From Halioglobus japonicus (GTDB lineage: Bacteria > Pseudomonadota > Gammaproteobacteria > Pseudomonadales > Halieaceae), in the NCBI GenBank assembly GCA_902705825.1, contig CACSIL010000034.1, positions 263,446 to 327,445 of the forward strand: DNA of 64,000 nt, given 5' to 3'. A program made the position numbers and the translations under genes. Under the pieces are notes generated by a model. It was not told the DNA's origin. It ran no database searches and saw nothing but the letters and a program-made list of their open reading frames with translations. Shown piece after piece: positions 61,879 to 64,000 of this stretch (positions within the stretch are counted from its first letter, which is position 1; every line of letters begins with the position of its first letter).

Positions 61879-64000
61879 CGCGCAAGACCTTTGGCATATC
61901 GTCGGCGCAGTATCACGCGTTGCAGCCATGCGACCAGTGCCAGCAGCAGTAACCACAACAGCGCGAGCCCATAGTTGAAGTACTCAATCAGCAACTGCGC
62001 CTTACGCTCCATGGGCGCAAGCGTGCGATTGAAATGGGCGCGCGCACGAATCTGGAGCAACTGTTCATCCTGTAACGCCCAGTCCAGAGTGTTGTTGATC
62101 AGATTCAGCGGCCCCAGATATTTTGTGCCGCTTACTGCGACCAGACTATTCAGAACCTTGTCATTCATGAAGTCATTCGAGGAAAACAATACGATGCGCG
62201 CAGATTCCGGCGAGCGGTCGAGCATATCCCTGGGCCTGGAATCGGTGTCCGGACGTTCGTTGTCGCCGGTGAAGAACGAGGTGAAGCGCCCCTGCATCAC
62301 AACACCCAGATTATGTGCAGCCATAGTCGGTCGGGAGCGGGAGGTTTCCTCCCCGGCGTCTGGCGGCCGCAAATTACTGTCTCCATTGGCATCCAGCGTT
62401 GGAGAAATATCCCGGCTCTTGCGCAGCCAGGCATTCGGAGAGCTTTTCAGCAGCACAGACACGCGCCGGCCAGTGTCACGTTGTATTCTGATGGGAGAGG
62501 CCCACGCCATTGTCATCTGCGGCAGGCTGCTTGTAACAGCATGGTCCGGCGCCAGGCCCGGTGCCCGCAGGTCGATAAAATAGGGGTAATCGATCAGTTG
62601 GATTTCCTGGAAGTCATAGTCGCCGGATTTGCGGGAAACAGGCGTGTGAAAACTCGAGCTCTGTGAATCCAGCACCAGCGTCTTATCAATATGCAGGCCG
62701 TTGTGCTCCAGCCATTTCTGCAGGCCGCTATTGCGATCGCGCAGTTTTAGCTCGCCACCACTGGAGTCTGCGGTAAATGGTGAGGTCGCCAGAATCACAG
62801 TGCCCCCGCGCATCAGAAACTGGTCGATGGCAAAGAGTGAATCTTCATCGAGTCTATCCGGTGCTACCACGGCCAGTATGTCGGCCTCGGGCGTTACGCT
62901 ACCATCTGAGAGGTCCTCCAATCGAATACTGTAATCGCGGGTAATCGCATTCTCCAGATTGGTAAAGGTGGCCGCTGCCTTTTTACCTTGTCCTGTCGTG
63001 CGGTCCGCGCGCGGCAGTGCCAGTGCCACTATTTTGGTCAAGCCCGGTGCAAACCGCTTCAAACCTGAGTCCAGAATCAGCCGAAACGATGCAGGATTGA
63101 AGTTTTCCGTGGGCAGTTCCACCACCTGTTTGGAATCCGCCAGCGTCATATAGAAGTAGAAGGTATCAGTGCCCCTCTCTGGCACCGTCATGGGTTTGAA
63201 GCCCCACTGCTCGGCGATCTTGGCCGCGACGCTGCCTTCATGTGCCTCCGGTTCAATGAATCGCACGCTGAATTTGCCATTGGAGTTCTGCGCCGCAAGC
63301 TCCAGTTGCGGGAGGATGGCTTCTTTGTAAGCCCGCAACTGTTTGGGTAGGCGTTCGTTGGCCGACACGTAGCCAATGAACTCCACCGGTTCATCGATCC
63401 CATCAAACAGGCTGGCGCCGGAACGGTAATCAAAGATGACCTTCTTGATGGCGTGACTGATGTCGTACTCCGGGTTGCGCAACTTCACCTCTGTAGTGGC
63501 GTTTGGAGAAGTATGCACTTCGATAAGATCAGCGAACCCCAGCGACTTATGCTCGCTGCCGTAGGCTACCAGTATGTTGAAGTAGGCGTTGACCATGGAG
63601 GACTGGTGCCGGTCGGCGATATGGAATGGCGTGGCGGCGATGCCATATCGGGTATTTGCTTCCAGCTCCATTTCCGGGTCGAGAGCGGGATCCACAAATT
63701 CCACACGCACCTTGCCCTCGCCTGCGACCTCATATTCGCGCAACAGATCGCGCAGTTGCGGTACCAGAGGCGCCAGCAGGGAATGTGTCTGGCCGCTGAA
63801 ATAGCCGCGTATCAGCAGTGGTTCCTGTAATTCATTGAGAATATTGTGAGTGGGCTGGGAGACTGAAAACAATTTGCCCTCAGTTATATCCAGGCGTGTC
63901 GCTGGCAGCTCGGGCAGCCAGATATTGGCCAGCAGGAGATTGCCCAGCAACAACGCGATACCCGTGCGCCAGTGCCGCTGGCGAGCTGTGTGTGCCCGCT
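61875..64000 (-). CDS. GldG-like ABC-type auxiliary protein, N-terminus beyond the window
   Basis: The frame is open to the right edge, so the protein is at least 708 residues and its start is not visible. It has a membrane span near the edge (IALLLGNLLLANIWL), the LDITEGKLFSVSQPTHNILNELQEPLLIRGYFSG module and a large periplasmic ABC-transp_aux domain (with ILAVVAPDRLDEDSLFAIDQFLMRGGTVILATSP). A C-terminal span, FNYGLALLWLLLLALVAWLQ, follows. This is the architecture of GldG-type partners of ABC-2 transporters. The ATPase and permease should lie beyond the edge. GldG itself was named in gliding Bacteroidota; here a motility role is not implied. Confidence 0.87.
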   Translation of the reverse strand, partial: RAHTARQRHWRTGIALLLGNLLLANIWLPELPATRLDITEGKLFSVSQPTHNILNELQEPLLIRGYFSGQTHSLLAPLVPQLRDLLREYEVAGEGKVRVEFVDPALDPEMELEANTRYGIAATPFHIADRHQSSMVNAYFNILVAYGSEHKSLGFADLIEVHTSPNATTEVKLRNPEYDISHAIKKVIFDYRSGASLFDGIDEPVEFIGYVSANERLPKQLRAYKEAILPQLELAAQNSNGKFSVRFIEPEAHEGSVAAKIAEQWGFKPMTVPERGTDTFYFYMTLADSKQVVELPTENFNPASFRLILDSGLKRFAPGLTKIVALALPRADRTTGQGKKAAATFTNLENAITRDYSIRLEDLSDGSVTPEADILAVVAPDRLDEDSLFAIDQFLMRGGTVILATSPFTADSSGGELKLRDRNSGLQKWLEHNGLHIDKTLVLDSQSSSFHTPVSRKSGDYDFQEIQLIDYPYFIDLRAPGLAPDHAVTSSLPQMTMAWASPIRIQRDTGRRVSVLLKSSPNAWLRKSRDISPTLDANGDSNLRPPDAGEETSRSRPTMAAHNLGVVMQGRFTSFFTGDNERPDTDSRPRDMLDRSPESARIVLFSSNDFMNDKVLNSLVAVSGTKYLGPLNLINNTLDWALQDEQLLQIRARAHFNRTLAPMERKAQLLIEYFNYGLALLWLLLLALVAWLQRVILRRRYAKGLAR

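Overview
The window is chromosomal DNA, moderately GC-rich and almost fully coding, from a free-living gammaproteobacterium. Gene order and content fit a marine lineage such as Halieaceae/Cellvibrionales, more distantly Pseudomonas: the pairings serA/D-2-hydroxyglutarate dehydrogenase, rpiA/ilvA, 6S RNA-ygfA-zapA-ygfB-pepP-ubiH-ubiI and rppH-ptsP, a Vibrio-type TonB2 locus, a TonB-dependent receptor, a TPR-sulfotransferase and a DUF3604 protein. The taxonomic placement is inferred from content, not from a search. I saw no tRNA, rRNA, CRISPR array, prophage, integron or insertion sequence. No gene-free stretch exceeds 300 bases.

Left part (1-12.8 kb): the 3' end of pgk, then fba and a hydrolase; a TPR-sulfotransferase; a TonB-dependent receptor with its own terminator; serA divergent from D-2-hydroxyglutarate dehydrogenase across a region with a perfect 26-bp palindrome; a small ACT/DUF167 operon; rpiA divergent from ilvA; and a 49-codon membrane ORF. 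From 12.8 to 27.4 kb come housekeeping genes: ygfA preceded by 6S RNA, zapA and a ZapB-like coiled coil, ygfB-pepP-ubiH-ubiI, gcvH, rlmI, a HAD phosphatase, rppH-ptsP, a TANGO2/NRDE protein and lgt-thyA-folA.

Middle (27.4-45.4 kb): a six-gene energy-transduction operon (DUF3450, long TolQ/ExbB-like protein, ExbB, ExbD, TonB, TPR protein) ending in a bidirectional terminator shared with a cold-shock gene; pyk-glk; a glycerophosphodiesterase; a periplasmic solute-binding protein; a DUF3012 lipoprotein; a coniferyl-aldehyde-dehydrogenase-like enzyme; a CsdA-type helicase; ubiX; and an MFS exporter.

Right part (45.4-64 kb): an SDR, a HIT protein, a 2-hydroxyacid dehydrogenase, a DUF4136 lipoprotein and a LysR regulator, then a complete lower valine-degradation operon under a divergent MmsR-like AraC regulator. 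In this operon the usual MmsA is replaced by an AdhE/SauS-type CoA-acylating aldehyde dehydrogenase, which I consider the most interesting point of the window. After it come a lipoprotein, a DUF3604 protein, an orphan crotonase, a MarC protein and the distal genes of a GldG/DUF4340 ABC-type system that runs off the right edge.
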